Part shown: positions 1 through 11,116 of the stretch, piece after piece
Layout: the number at the start of each line of letters is the position of its first letter
How positions within the stretch are numbered: the first letter of the stretch is position 1
DNA from: Ichthyophis bannanicus
Taxonomy: Eukaryota > Chordata > Amphibia > Gymnophiona > Ichthyophiidae
Direction of reading: 5' to 3'
Assembly: GCA_033557465.1 (NCBI GenBank)
Contig: CM066037.1
Coordinates: 207,389,156 to 207,453,155, forward strand
DNA: 64,000 bases
Notes under the pieces: generated by a model
Seen by the model: the letters and a program-made list of their open reading frames with translations, nothing else
The model's database searches: none
What the model was told of the DNA's origin: nothing
Made by a program: the position numbers and the translations under genes

Positions 1-1
1 T

Positions 2-358
2 GTTGTTCTCAAATTCTTGGGGAACAGGCGGGATGAGAACTATAAGGATATTGTTGCCAGGATGCTCAATGCCTTCAAAGAACAAGGCTGTAACATGAGC
101 CTGAAAGTCCATTTCTTGCACTCCCATGTGAACTACTTTCCCGAAAACTTGGGGGCGTACAGTGAAGAACAAGGTGAAAGGTTTCACCAGGACATCAAGG
201 ACGCAGAGAGAAGGTACCAAGGAAGATGGAACACCACTATGATGGCTGATTTCTGCTGGTTGCTGCTGCGGGAAACCCCAGATGAAAAATACGCCAAGCA
301 GCGCACCAAGAGAAGCATTCGGGGGAAGAAGAAACGGGCCCACCAGGAGATTGATTGA
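2..358 (+). CDS. C-terminal part of a transposon-like protein, truncated by the window edge
   Basis: The frame is open to the left edge and ends with TGA at 356-358, so this is a partial gene of at least 118 codons; the TTG at 17 is not a credible start. Visible motifs are SLKVHFLHSHVNYFPENLG, then EEQGERFHQDI and RRYQGRWNTTMMADFCW, and a basic tail (TKRSIRGKKKR). I remember this block from uncharacterised, often multi-copy proteins of animals that look like transposon products, but I cannot name the superfamily with confidence. A polyadenylation signal AATAAA lies at 421-426, about 60 bases after the stop, so this may be a real 3' terminal exon. It lies outside the Harbinger element that starts at 1150. 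Confidence 0.5.
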   Translation, partial: VVLKFLGNRRDENYKDIVARMLNAFKEQGCNMSLKVHFLHSHVNYFPENLGAYSEEQGERFHQDIKDAERRYQGRWNTTMMADFCWLLLRETPDEKYAKQRTKRSIRGKKKRAHQEID

Positions 359-1146
359 TCCAAGAATGACTTTAAAATCTAAACTGTGTTGACAAATATC
401 GTGTTTTTACTAAACTTTGAAATAAAAATTTGCTAGTTATTACCACAGTGTCGGATCTCATTTATTAGAATTTTATTTTCACACCATCGGGTGTTTGTCT
501 TCATGTATTGCAATGGTGCGGTTTGCGTTTTCTATTCTTACATACATACCTATACAACATTTTTTGCACATTTCTTTGCTTTGCTTTGTGTCTAACCTCG
601 CTCTTATATGCTCAATGTTTGTGCACATGTATGTGGCTGTTTTAAGTGCAGACAATTTTGCTACCATCACAGTGTGTTTTGTTGACATTACTCTATTCTT
701 ATGTGTTGCCTTGTTTCAATTTTCTTTATTCTTATTTGAATAACTACTAAACAATTAGTATAAAGAATTCATCCAAGAAACTTTTATCTCGATCGCACTC
801 AATCTGAAACGTTCACCTGAAACTGCTAACCCAATGTAGCAAAAAATCTGTACGTGATGGAGCAAATTGGTTACCAGATTTGGATTCAGCGCACCAAAAA
901 ACGTAAAAATCAATCGAAACATTAGAGGCAGTTTAAAAAAAAATTTTTTTAGTGTACCTGTGTTATTTAACAAATTTATTTTGTTGACTATTTATTTTAC
1001 TCTCTATGCTAAACTTTGCTCTGATTTGATTTAAAAGAAAAGCTCTCTGGTGGTACTAAGACCTGACTGACTCAGCAAAAACACTGAATTCTAAAATATA
1101 CAGATTTATCAGCTATAACCCAAAGAATTCCATTTTTCCCCAAGAT
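359..1146. other. AT-rich sequence with a poly(A) signal; no gene seen
   Basis: AATAAA at 421-426 probably serves the preceding frame. The rest is AT-rich with short T runs and short spurious frames. I see no recognisable repeat end or gene. Confidence 0.4.
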
Positions 1147-1149
1147 TTA

Positions 1150-1188
1150 GGGGTATGTTTACTAAACTTTCTTAACGTGCGCGCCACG
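1150..1188 (+). repeat. Left terminal inverted repeat of the Harbinger composite
   Basis: Starts GGGGTATGTTTACTAAAC and is identical over 39 bases to the reverse complement of 23926-23964. Preceded by TTA at 1147-1149. A CpG-rich subterminal block with repeated CTCTTGTGCGCC-like words follows to about 1340. Confidence 0.85.
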
Positions 1189-1378
1189 TTAGTGTGCAGG
1201 ATGCCATATAAGAAGTGGGCGTTTTGGTTTAAAGTAACAAAACGGGATTAGCGTGCACGCTCTTGTACGCCACGCACTCTTGTGCGCCGCGTGCTCTTGT
1301 GCGCTGAGCACATTAGCGCAAGAGTAACGCGCGCGGGAAGCATAAGCAGGCGCGCTGATGTGCAAACAGAGGAACAGG

Positions 1379-1444
1379 GCTACAGTACAATGGTGAAGAC
1401 ACTGACAGATGGTGCAGGGGTCATGGGTTCAATCCCCCACTGTG
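1379..1444 (+). repeat. tRNA-like SINE module, copy 1
   Basis: Contains an A-box-like stretch (TACAGTACAATGGTGAAGACAC) and a B-box-like GGTCATGGGTTCAATCCC, spaced as in a tRNA-derived RNA polymerase III promoter. It is not a folded tRNA gene. Near-identical modules occur at 1786-1852 and 19686-19750, all in the same orientation. Confidence 0.55.
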
Positions 1445-1785
1445 CCCAATGAATAAAGCTGCCTGAGGCGCTACCATTTATGTGTAATATTGCATATGAG
1501 GCATTTTAATTTTATTTTAAATACTGCTGCTAGCAAACGCACTCTCAAAGCACTGTAACATAAGGTGCTGCATAAGGCACCCCATAAGGTACCCCAGAGG
1601 GCTCATTTTAAAGTGCACTGTCCGCCACGGCACTCTACAATGTTGCTTAAAGGTTGGCCTATAGGGCACCATATAGGGTGCCCTATGAGGCACGGCACGG
1701 TCATAGCACTGTTTTTGATGGCAGCACTGTGCATTGTAACGCATGAAAATGTTCAGTAGGTGCGCTGACATACAATGAGAAACAG

Positions 1786-1852
1786 CAGTGTAGCACAATG
1801 GTTAAGACACTGACTGATGGTACAGGGGTCATGAGCTCAAATCCCCAGTGTA
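1786..1852 (+). repeat. tRNA-like SINE module, copy 2
   Basis: TAGCACAATGGTTAAGACAC resembles an A box and ATGAGCTCAAATCCCC a slightly damaged B box. It lies about 400 bases from copy 1, with runs of GGCACC/GGTGCC words between them that form many short inverted repeats. Confidence 0.55.
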
Positions 1853-1860
1853 CCTAATGA

Positions 1861-3574
1861 ATAAGGATGGCTGAGGTAATTCCTTTTTCTGCTTGCAACT
1901 GTACAACAATCTGTGCTGCCATCTAAAAAGAACCCCACCCTAGTGCCATAAATTAATGCACCTTTTAGGGTGCACCAGAAGGCACATCCTAAACAACCAC
2001 GTCAGCAAAGGCGAGTTATAATGTTCCCCAGAGGCTATGTTGAAAGGTTGCCAACTCCCAAGGCACCATAGTAGGCACCCCATAAGCTGCCTAAATCAAA
2101 GGTGTGGTGTAAGATTCCCCAAGGATGTATAGGTGAACCCAAAAAACATTGGCCAAGAGCAGTAAGGTCCCCCAATTTGAAGGGCAAGAGAGGTATGTGC
2201 CAAACACACACGTAACCCAAACACTGCACAGAGCAGAAAGGAAAGACAATGCATAAGTAAAAGAAGGACGTAGATCAGAGCTGATGGACCACACAAATCA
2301 GCTCCAGCCCATGTGGCAGCTAGAAAAATGGACAAACATATCAGGGGCAGCTGTAGCTATGCACAGAGTGATGGTAATGTACCATGCTAAAATGATAGTG
2401 TGTGACAGAGGATGGGAAGATGTGTGCAGCAGAGGAGCCTGAAATGGCAGGATAGGTGAAATATCAGGATGACAGTGGAGTAGCAGTGCTATGCAGAGCA
2501 CACACAGGAGAGGCAACCAGGGAGAGCTGCAATGCAGGAATGTGTAGGAGTGCAGGATGTGGGGTAGCAGCATGCACATCAGGGTAGGATGGCACACAGC
2601 TGGCAGACAGAAGATGGACAGAAGGATGGTTCACAACTCTGATGAGGGTACAATGTGCTCACAGCACAGATCTGCCCAGATATGACTGTCACACGAATGA
2701 AAACTAGTTCTGCAGGACAAGCATACAAATGAAAGAGAACAGAGAGGAATCACACCTATGACCACTACCACAAATGGCAATGCACAAACCAATTTGAGCT
2801 CATTAGCAAAGGCTGCATACAAAAATAGTGCAGGGCATCACACAAGACGCCTGCTGGCTGTCAGGACAGGCAAACCCCCAACAGTAACCATGACCAAATG
2901 CACATGCAGATCTGCTGTGTACAGATCAGATCACAGTCTGTAATTGGGACCAGAGACACATGCACACACACAATGAAATGTTATGCAGTGGATACAGCAT
3001 GCAAAAGAGGAAAGAAATTAAACCCCAAGGGCAGCAGAGGATGCTCTGTGGAGCTGGTTAAAAATCTGGAACAGGACAGGAGAGAATTCAACATGCAAAC
3101 AGGTGTACCACACACCAGCTGAACCACAGCAATACAAACCCCCCAAGTGCACTGTCATGTAAACACCATAAAGAAAGAGACCTATGTAACAGATAATATC
3201 TGATGGCTAGGCAGCACAGAGGGCACACCTTGGTGTACAGTGAAGAGAGGGAAGGGTGTGTGTAGAGGTGATGAACCTGCTGGTACCTAATGGTCCAGTT
3301 AGCACAACAGAAAAGAAAAAGATAAACCACATGTGGGGATCAAACCTGCAAACTAGGGAGTTATAACACATGCCTCTAACCACTCCCACAAACAGCACAC
3401 TGAGCACAATGCAAAACAAATACCCCAAAGGGAGGGTGTGTATGGGAACCTGTAATACCCAGTGATGTGGCAAATGGCTGGCAGATACACAGCTGCCACC
3501 GTACAAGGATGTGAGCACAGGTGGGCCATGTACATGACCAGCAAATCAGTAGATACAAGTGTCAATGTGCTCAA
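1861..3574. other. Non-coding Harbinger interior, CA/TG-rich
   Basis: No frame shows a recognisable protein. From about 1940 to 2090 there is another block of GGCACC-type words like those at 1560-1700 and 19860-19980. The rest is rich in CACA/TGTG with short frames on both strands that look random. Confidence 0.4.
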
Positions 3575-3778
3575 AGAATGGAGGAGTAGCCTAGTGTTTA
3601 GAAAACTGGCTTGGACACCAAGCAACCAGGGCTCAATTCACACTAGCACTCCATGTGGCCTTGGGCAAGTCACGTAACCCTCCATTACCTTGGAAGAAAG
3701 ACCTGACAATCTACATCCAGTGACACTGACAAGAAAACCCTGGAGTCTCTGGGTCACAAGGAGTCAGGACTGACTCAA
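3575..3778 (+). mobile_element. tRNA-derived SINE (same family as 28430-28640)
   Basis: The 5' part reads GGAGTAGCCTAGTGTTTAG (A box) with a B-box remnant GGGCTCAATTCACA. It is followed by a conserved core: TGGCCTTGGGCAAGTCAC, ACCCTCCATTACCTTGGAAG, and an end with CACAAGGAGTCAGGACTGA. The same order of blocks is seen at 28430-28640. Confidence 0.75.
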
Positions 3779-6700
3779 AAGCACACATTGTATTGCACGT
3801 TTGTCACCATGATCAAGCAGCAGCAGAGACAAATGTATATCAAACACATATGTTTATTTGGGTTCATCTTCACAGTTAGTGTAGATCCCGCCATCATAAT
3901 ATCAAGGTGAGTGGATCCAAGGTGAAAGACAGAAAGGTCACTGGCCCGTCTACAAATGAAGGGCAGGAGACATAATGTGCAGCACTGTGCATTAGGCCCC
4001 CACCCCCCCACATGCTGCCGCACGCCTCAAATGTGTTACTCACATATGAGTGCATGTAGACAGTAGGCGGTGCATGATGAGGGACCAACACACATCAATC
4101 ATGATCTGTTCCCTAAAATATAGCTATCTGGCAACACAGGAGGCACACAAATGAAAACAGCATATGTTGTTGAAACGTTGTAACTGTAGAACCACAGATT
4201 GAAAATAATGTTACAGCTATCACATAATGCCTGATATAGGAATCCAAGCTGCAACAATGTAACCCTAAACAATCATCAAATGCACAATGAGGATATGCTA
4301 ACAGGTAGCAGAGGCACATGAACAAAGACAGAATTCAAATGAAAAATACCTGCAGAAACATGCAGAGATAACACCATGCAGGAGGTTCCCCTGCACCGGT
4401 TGGTGTGTAGACAGTGTCTGTACACAGATATCACCATACATGGAATGCACAATTGAAGGAAGACAACGGACACTCACACTGCGACACTCCAAATATAACG
4501 TGGCAATGTGAGTGTCGTTACCTCAGGGGATAAATAGGACTGTGCAGACATGCAATGCAAGGTTTGTAAATCAATGCAGAGCGTCACGTCTATACAGTAA
4601 ACAAACACAAGAAACAGTATATAGAGAGGGAAATTAAGGGCAAACATGTTACAGTAAACCACACAGAAGCCATATTGCCACGTGCTGTGTTTTGCCAACA
4701 TAGTCAGTCATATACACATGCACCATTGATATTTTAACATGATTCAGTGATGCCACACTGCACGCAAAGACCCTTGGTGATTGAAAACATCAATCCAGGA
4801 TGCTGGTGTGCATTAAAGCGGTGTTGTGGCAAAACCTGTATCATGTCCAGGTGGAGATTAGGTGGACATAGACAACAGGACCTCTCCATCGCTACCCCTA
4901 TGCCACAAGTATGGCTGTATGCTTGTGTTGAAACAAACAGATGAGCATATCCTGTGTTCCATGTCACATACATGGCCAAAAGAAACAACTGTGGAGGAAT
5001 AAGCAAAATACAGTGACAATGGCGGTCTCTGATTCACACGTGGGGACCAGTACACAGTGTGCAAAGTCCAAAGCGTATCTGCAATCCAACACGTCAGTTG
5101 AAGACTATCCTTGCAACCCTGGGCATGCATAGTCAAGTGTCACATCCCAATATGCCACAGTACATGAAAGGTCCTGTGTGTCTCCTGCGATGAGCACGAC
5201 TCACAACCAAAGCACGGCAGCAACAGTGTGTTGGACAGGTCTGTCATGGGCAAAGTAGCAATCCAAAAATAATACTGTCCATCCTAGGCATGTGTCGCAC
5301 TCGCAGAGGTCAAACATCCAATGGCACCATTTTCCAGGGAAAGTTCCATGGTGTTGTGTCCCCCAACAGGTGGGTGATGGCGATGCCAGATGCACTGTAA
5401 TAGATGTGTGTGGTTTGTTCTCTGCCCTGTGTCAGAAGAGGAGAAATATTGTATTGGTATGCGCCTTGCAACATCAGCACAAATTGCAGAGAGTCAATCA
5501 TTAGGAAACACATCATGAAGGGACACACAGGCAAACATGACATGATCACAACACAATAAACATTGCATGTTGGGGACATTTACAATTGGAAGCATACACA
5601 CGGGTGTCACATGGATATGTTTCTGTCCATGCCCATGTGACACAGGTGTTTCAGAGCTCCATCCTATGTGCATCAGCGTTCGTGAACAGAGAGCCAACAT
5701 GAAATGTATATGACACAAACAGTAAATCATTAACATGTGAAGGCTGATGTCATTTCCAAAACAACAAAGGTGCAAACTACCTTGTGCTTGCATCAGGTGT
5801 ATGTCTTGGATCCTCTGAGCCACTCAAAGGCCATAACATGTCACAGTGAAGGGACACAATGTCAGCGAAATATGTAGAATCTCCATGTCACCATGTCACG
5901 CCGATATCTGTGATACAAAAAGCAGGTCCACAGTGGTATGTCAGAACACAAGACACAGTTCTGTTCCCAACACACAACACATGTCCACAATGGTTACACG
6001 GTAAACACCAGTAAGGTAGAGATAGCACAGTCACCAGCACCCCCCAGGTGTACAGACCCCTCACAACACATGATAATGTAAAAAGCCTGAACACTGTATC
6101 ATCACACAGCCAACACAAGAACACACAAACACAGTATGCTAAGGGCAGCATGCCAGCAGTAACATATGGCCTGTATGTCCACAAGTGGAGATTTGTACAC
6201 ATAAAGGCCCTGTGAAATGCAATGATACCCTAGTGTTGGCTCATGGTACAATGTCGGGGAAGGGTGCACGTGTAGGCCACCACCCATAAACCTACAACCT
6301 CCACACACATGCAGCTCTGTTGGACATGTCCCAGAGACAGTGTTGCTGAAGACATACTGTAATAGGAACACATGGGCATATGTGTGTCAACAGCAAAATA
6401 TGGTTTTGGGAGGTGCAGGGAAAAGAGGTGAACCACAACATCTGGACAATAGGAAAGATCACCGAGGACATGTGTTCCCCCTGACTGCTGGCACAGACAA
6501 TATAGCTGTAGGTCCACCTACCCCAGACCACAGCATGTTGGCTGATGTACAGTCCCCTGCCAATGCACCACAGCATCAGGAGCTTCAACAACTATGTCCT
6601 GTGCATTGGGAAACACAAGGGAAACATGCATATGTCATGTTCTAGCTGTGCAACACACACTGCACCTTCCTGTCCCTAGCTTCCCCCCCCCAACATCCTT

Positions 6701-8239
6701 TACAGACTCACTGTTCACCATCACACTGTACACATCTCTCCCATGTGAGAGGCATCAAGGACATGTCTTTGCCAAACTGCAGGGGTCCGTTCTCTGTCTG
6801 TCCCCTCCCTCACCTCCCTGTTGTCGCACACACTGGTGAACATAAGTGTTTTCTCCCTACCGTGTTCCCAAATCACTCCAAGGCTGCAGTATTATCCTGG
6901 GTTCCCCATGTTGCTCCCAATGGCCCTTCACTGTGTGTACTGGTGTCCCAATGTGGTCTGCTACCCCGCTGTGAATTGCTGTCACACATGGAAATATGCA
7001 GGTGCAACTCCGGGATCCTCTGTCCAAACATATTTCCGTGTGTGTATATCTCATACCTTGACTAACATTAACAGCTGTATGCTACTGAATTGCTAAACAT
7101 ATCTCTCAATGTCTGCGTTATGTCCGCTAAACCACACCCTGATGTCTGCTTTTCACCTGATCTTGATGGCTGCATGTCAGCCCACTGTGTGAAAGTGATA
7201 ATGGCAAAGCATGGATAGCCTATATGTGCACCTAATAACCCCCCTCCCATCAGAGCCTCTTTGTGTATGTGGCCATTACGTTCCTTCTCTACGGTATGCA
7301 ATGTAGTTGGTGTCTTGGCATGCACTCTACTCCTCTATGCACTTATACAGCCTGTAGTTGAGTCATGGGTTTATGTTGACATGTCATCAGCTAGATTTGT
7401 TGAAAAAATTTGATGAAAGAATTAAAAATTTCCCTGAAAACAACCCTAAGACCCAATCCACCCCCACATTGATCTCTCTGCTTGCCTACTGTAACCTACA
7501 CCTTGTTGATCTTGCCTGAATCACTTCTGTTTGTGTGTACATATGCAACACTGCACTGCATGTCTATTCTGCAATGGAAAAAAAAAAACCCTGGCTGGAC
7601 AATGCACAGTTTCCCTATCCTTCTCCGCATCCATGTTAGGGCTATGCGATGACTTATACAGTCTGCCACACTGTGTTGTTCCACTAACTCCCCGTAAGGA
7701 TTTCAATTACCATTATGACAGATAGTACTGAGCATGTATATAGTGCTACATAGCACATGTAGCGCTATACAAAAATTACAGACCCACACATCCAGCTTAC
7801 AAGAGCATACCACACACACAATCAGCTCAAAATACCAAATGAAAAACACGCACAGCTGGACAAGTGGCCCCAAACATGGTCCTCTCTCCCAGTGTGAAAC
7901 CCACACCACATGCCTCTCACCTTGCTGCAGCCAAAGCATAACACAAACTAACTGTGGTTGCACAGCATCCGCTATCACAATCATCCACAAACCACCAATG
8001 TCACCCCAAAACCTCCCACAAGCCTAAAACCACCCACCCACATCATCCACCTTAGCCCTCTGTTCTGCCCTTCCCCCATCGTTTGGTTCACAGTCATGCT
8101 TATATTTGACATTGGGATGGCCAGCCAGTGTCTGTTACATGTCAGTGCAGTGTTGCATACTACTGATATTGGTCTACAAATGTTAATCTGTATTAGCACT
8201 ACACACATATAGCAACAAATGTGGGAACATATGCAGTAC
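3779..8239. other. Long Harbinger interior without a recognisable gene
   Basis: About 4.4 kb with CA/TG-rich composition and many short frames, none with a family signature I can identify. It could hold untranslated or intronic sequence of the nuclease gene, which lies on the minus strand at its right end, or older decayed insertions. Confidence 0.35.
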
Positions 8240-8612
8240 GTACATGAGAAGAGCTGTGCAATCACCTGCCACCTGATTGCTGTGCCCTCACGTGTGTCCT
8301 CACAGGCACGTACAGGGGGGCACGTCGAAACATCCTCTAGACCCTCATTAATCTCTGCAGGGATATTGTGCCTGAGAGCAATGTTGTGCAGGATGCAACA
8401 GGCTATGATGATCTCTGCCACAGTCTGTGGAGTATATTGTAAGGCGCTGCCTGTCCTATCCAGAAACCTGAAGCGACTCTTCAAAACGCCAAAGGTGCGC
8501 TCTATGACAGAGAGGCTGGTGGCATGGGCCTCATTGTATCTCCGTTCTGCACGTGTCTGTGGTTGATGCACAGGGGTCAGCAACCAGGGGCGACACCCAT
8601 ATCCTGCATCAC
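8240..8612 (-). CDS. HARBI1-like Harbinger transposase, 3' coding exon (partial)
   Basis: This is the C-terminal part of the DDE nuclease that cuts and joins Harbinger DNA. Reading leftward from 8612 it begins DAGYGCRPWLLTPV, then ERRYNEAHATSLSVIERTFGVLKSRFRFLD, then IIIACCILHNIALRHNIP. The E in VIERTFGVLK is the expected third acidic residue of the DDE triad. A splice acceptor (TTTTACAG) sits just before 8612, so earlier exons with the two Asp residues should lie to the right. None is visible at 8613-9770, where a LINE has inserted. The frame stays open to 7981, but family resemblance stops near AIRWQVIAQLF; a GTACGT donor-like site lies close by. The gene is therefore incomplete here and probably inactive. 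Confidence 0.85.
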
Positions 8613-8734
8613 CTGTAAAATGAAATGAGGCAAGTTAAAGCATGAGCTCATGTCCCCTCAAATGGACACAGGTATATATGTGCAAAACAAATGCAAAACA
8701 CAATCTGAAAGAAACATATGACATCACAACTATG

Positions 8735-9605
8735 CAGCATTGCAACATTGAAATATGATGACACAAAAGGACCACATGGCCTATCTAGTCTGTCCGTCCA
8801 TATCAACAGGTACAACAGTCCCCTCTTTACCTTTATAGATCCTCTGTGTTTGTTCTATGCTGTTTGGAATGCAGTTACTGTCCTCCTCTCTACCACCTAC
8901 ACTGTGAGAGTATTCCATGGATCCACCACCTATTCAGTAAACAAATATGGTGGCATATCACCCCTGAATCTATCTCCCTCCACCCTCATCCCATGTTCCC
9001 TCGTAGCTGAACCTGCTTACAATTTGCAGAGGCTCTCTCCCTCAACATATATGCCACGGAGGTATTTCTACATCTCCATCATATCATCTCTATCCCTCCT
9101 TTCCCCAAGGCGTACATCCTAAGATCCTTCGGTCTGTCTTCATATGCTGTATAATGAAGACCACTAATCATTTTAGTAGCCACCCTCTGCTCCGACCCCA
9201 TCCTGTGCACATCCTTTTGAAGGTGCAGTCTCCAGAATTGCACACTCTACTCCAAATGAGGTCTCACAAAAGACATATACAGAGTCATTCTCCCTTCCTG
9301 TTTTATGCTAGCCATTCATCTCTGTATGCACCCAGCCAGCCTTCTAGCTTTTTCCCTCGCCTATTCAACCTGTTTAGCTACTGACATCAGCAGACACAAC
9401 CACACCTAGGTCCCGGTCTTCTGTAGTGCACAAGAGTACTTCACCCCCTATACAATAGTGCTCCCTTGGATTGCTTCAGGCCAAAAGCCTGACCTCACAT
9501 TTCCTACCATGACATCCCAGCTGGCCAATTTAAGACCATTCATCTAGCTTAGCTAGATCACTCCTCATGTTTTTTACAGCTTCCTGGGTGTCTACCCTAT
9601 TACAG
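8735..9605 (-). mobile_element. CR1/L3-type LINE fragment, 3' part
   Basis: The plus strand reads as the antisense of a CR1-like 3' region: GGCCTATCTAGTCTGTCCGTC near the 3' end, then CTCTACCACCTACACTGTGAGAG. The 9175-9260 stretch (TTTTAGTAGCCACCCTCTGC ... TCCAGAATTGCACAC) is the antisense of the conserved C-terminal reverse-transcriptase region. No frame is intact. It differs in detail from the CR1 at 24.4-27.5 kb, so it is another subfamily. It probably displaced upstream exons of the nuclease gene. Confidence 0.7.
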
Positions 9606-9773
9606 ATTGAGTGGGGGAACCTAAGAAACACCAGACAAGGGGTAGCTGTATGGGTTGGCGACAACATAATATGTAACAACCACACAAATGCTCGCATCCA
9701 ATCAACCAGCATCACACAGCACCATAGCAGGGCGCATTTGGAGGGCAACCCCCCCTTCCCCCTATATCCAACT

Positions 9774-9841
9774 GTGCATGCGCAACTACGCAGCCAACGT
9801 GCTCACGCAACTGCGCACGCGCAACATAAAAAACTCTATAA
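9774..9841 (+). promoter_or_regulatory. Candidate promoter with NRF1-like palindromes and an A/T box
   Basis: GTGCATGCGCAA at 9774-9785 and TGCGCACGCGCA at 9812-9823 match the NRF1 consensus (YGCGCAYGCGCR) closely, and an AT-rich ACATAAAAAACTCTATAAAG follows at about 9824-9842. It lies upstream of the Myb-like start at 10249. A comparable palindrome precedes the second Myb-like gene at 19.1 kb. Confidence 0.45.
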
Positions 9842-10248
9842 AGAAACCTCTACACATGCTGCACTTTGAGGGGTTGTTGGTAGGCGAGGGAGAGAGAAGG
9901 TGTCAGTGAGAGAGAGAGAGAGAAGCAGGTGTCTAGGAGAGCTAAGGTTTTGTGGTGCGGGTCAGAGTGTTAGAGGCTTGGTTGTGGAGGATAGGTGTGA
10001 GGTACAGCAGGGGATACAGAGAGGAGGGGAGGCAAGGAACAGGTGAGTGAGAAAGGAGGTGAGGTAAAGAACAGATAGCAGGGAGAGGAGGGAGGTGTGA
10101 GGTGGAGCAGAGAAGGGCAAGAGAAGGAATGTCTGACAGGGAGGGAGAGGACAGGGAAATGGAGCCACAGGACAGGGCAGGAGTGGAGAGGGAGAGGGAC
10201 AGGGAGAGGGAGAGGGAGGTGGGGCCACCTGTTGGGGAGTAGACAGAT
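9842..10248 (+). other. GA-rich leader between promoter and Myb-like gene
   Basis: About 400 bases of purine-rich sequence with GAGAG runs. It could be the 5' untranslated region of the gene starting at 10249. Long frames on the minus strand here encode only low-complexity Pro/Ser/Leu and are not credible. Confidence 0.35.
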
Positions 10249-10368
10249 ATGGCAGGGAGTGTGGTGGAGGCTGCAGGCCCATCGGCCCAGCCCACACAGG
10301 GTCCTCTCACTACAAAACGTAAATGCATACCGGTGCCAGCTCTGCAAAGGAAGAGGGCCCAGAAATTC
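10249..10368 (+). pseudogene. Myb/SANT-like DNA-binding protein of Harbinger, N-terminus cut by a DIRS insertion
   Basis: From ATG at 10249 the frame reads MAGSVVEAAGPSAQPTQG, then TTKRKCIPVPALQRKRAQKFT. The KRAQKFT stretch resembles the start of the Myb/SANT-like domain found in the accessory protein that brings Harbinger transposase to its DNA ends. Just where the domain should continue, the sequence becomes DIRS retrotransposon (homology to 43.28 kb begins at ACATGG...CTCCAG, about 10366). The gene is interrupted and I did not find its continuation to the right of the DIRS. The family call rests on a short stretch. Confidence 0.45.
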
Positions 10369-11116
10369 ACATGGGCCTCCAGTAAAAGGTGTTTGCTATG
10401 ATAGATACAAGTAATACACTGTGCAATCCAGTTGGATAGACATATGTTGGAAATTGCTGTACCCAATTGTGATAGATCAGAGGCTATGAATAGCTGAGAG
10501 GACCTTCTGTGTTGCTGGGTCCTCTGCAGATGAACAGCCACAGCTCTTTTACAGACCAAAGTATGAGGAGTTTTATCTGCATTTGAAGCATGAGGCTTCT
10601 GAACGACTACAGTTAACTAATTCTCTTGGTTCAAATGCAAGGTGGAAACCATCTTAGGCATGAAGTGTGGATGTGTCCTTAGGACTACCTTATCATGGTG
10701 AAACAGCATGTAAGGTGGATCAGCCACTAGAGCTTGCAAATCACTGATACGACTTGCTGATGTGCTTGCAAGACGGAATATTACTTACCAGGACAGACAC
10801 TTCAAGGAAGTAGTGGCTAAGGGCTCAAGAGGCGGCAGCATAAGCTGGCCTAGCAGCACATTGAGACCCCATGCCACTGGAGGTGGTCTAAGGGGAGGTT
10901 TCGTTAGCTGCAGGCCTCTCATGATTCTGGATATGAGAGGATGGGATGAAATGGGTTGTCCATTGATGGGGTCCGAAGAAGTAGCAATGGCACATGCATG
11001 GGCTCTGACTGACTCAGGTTGGAGACCAGTGTTTGAAACGGAAAGGAGTGAGTCCACAAATGTGTCTATAGGGATGACAAGAGGGTTGACGCCCTTTTGT
11101 GATCAGCAAATGGAAA
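10366..11116 (-). pseudogene. DIRS tyrosine recombinase, truncated (copy 1)
   Basis: Reading leftward, the sequence gives PINGQPISSHPLISRIMRGL, then SRISDLQALVADPPYM, then HRTQQHRRSSQLFIAS-like and SNWIAQCITCIY blocks. The Arg of SRISDLQAL is the expected first catalytic Arg of the tyrosine recombinase family; copy 2 has His there. The C-terminal block with HxxR and the nucleophilic Tyr is missing, removed at the 10366 junction. Several frame changes are present, so this is a pseudogene. Confidence 0.75.

Noticed and set aside
1379..1852. True tRNA genes
   Set aside because: Only A- and B-box-like parts are present; acceptor and anticodon stems do not pair.
9942..10559. 205-codon minus-strand frame as a gene
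   Set aside because: The first third is a DIRS recombinase remnant and the rest is low-complexity Pro/Ser/Leu from the GA-rich leader.
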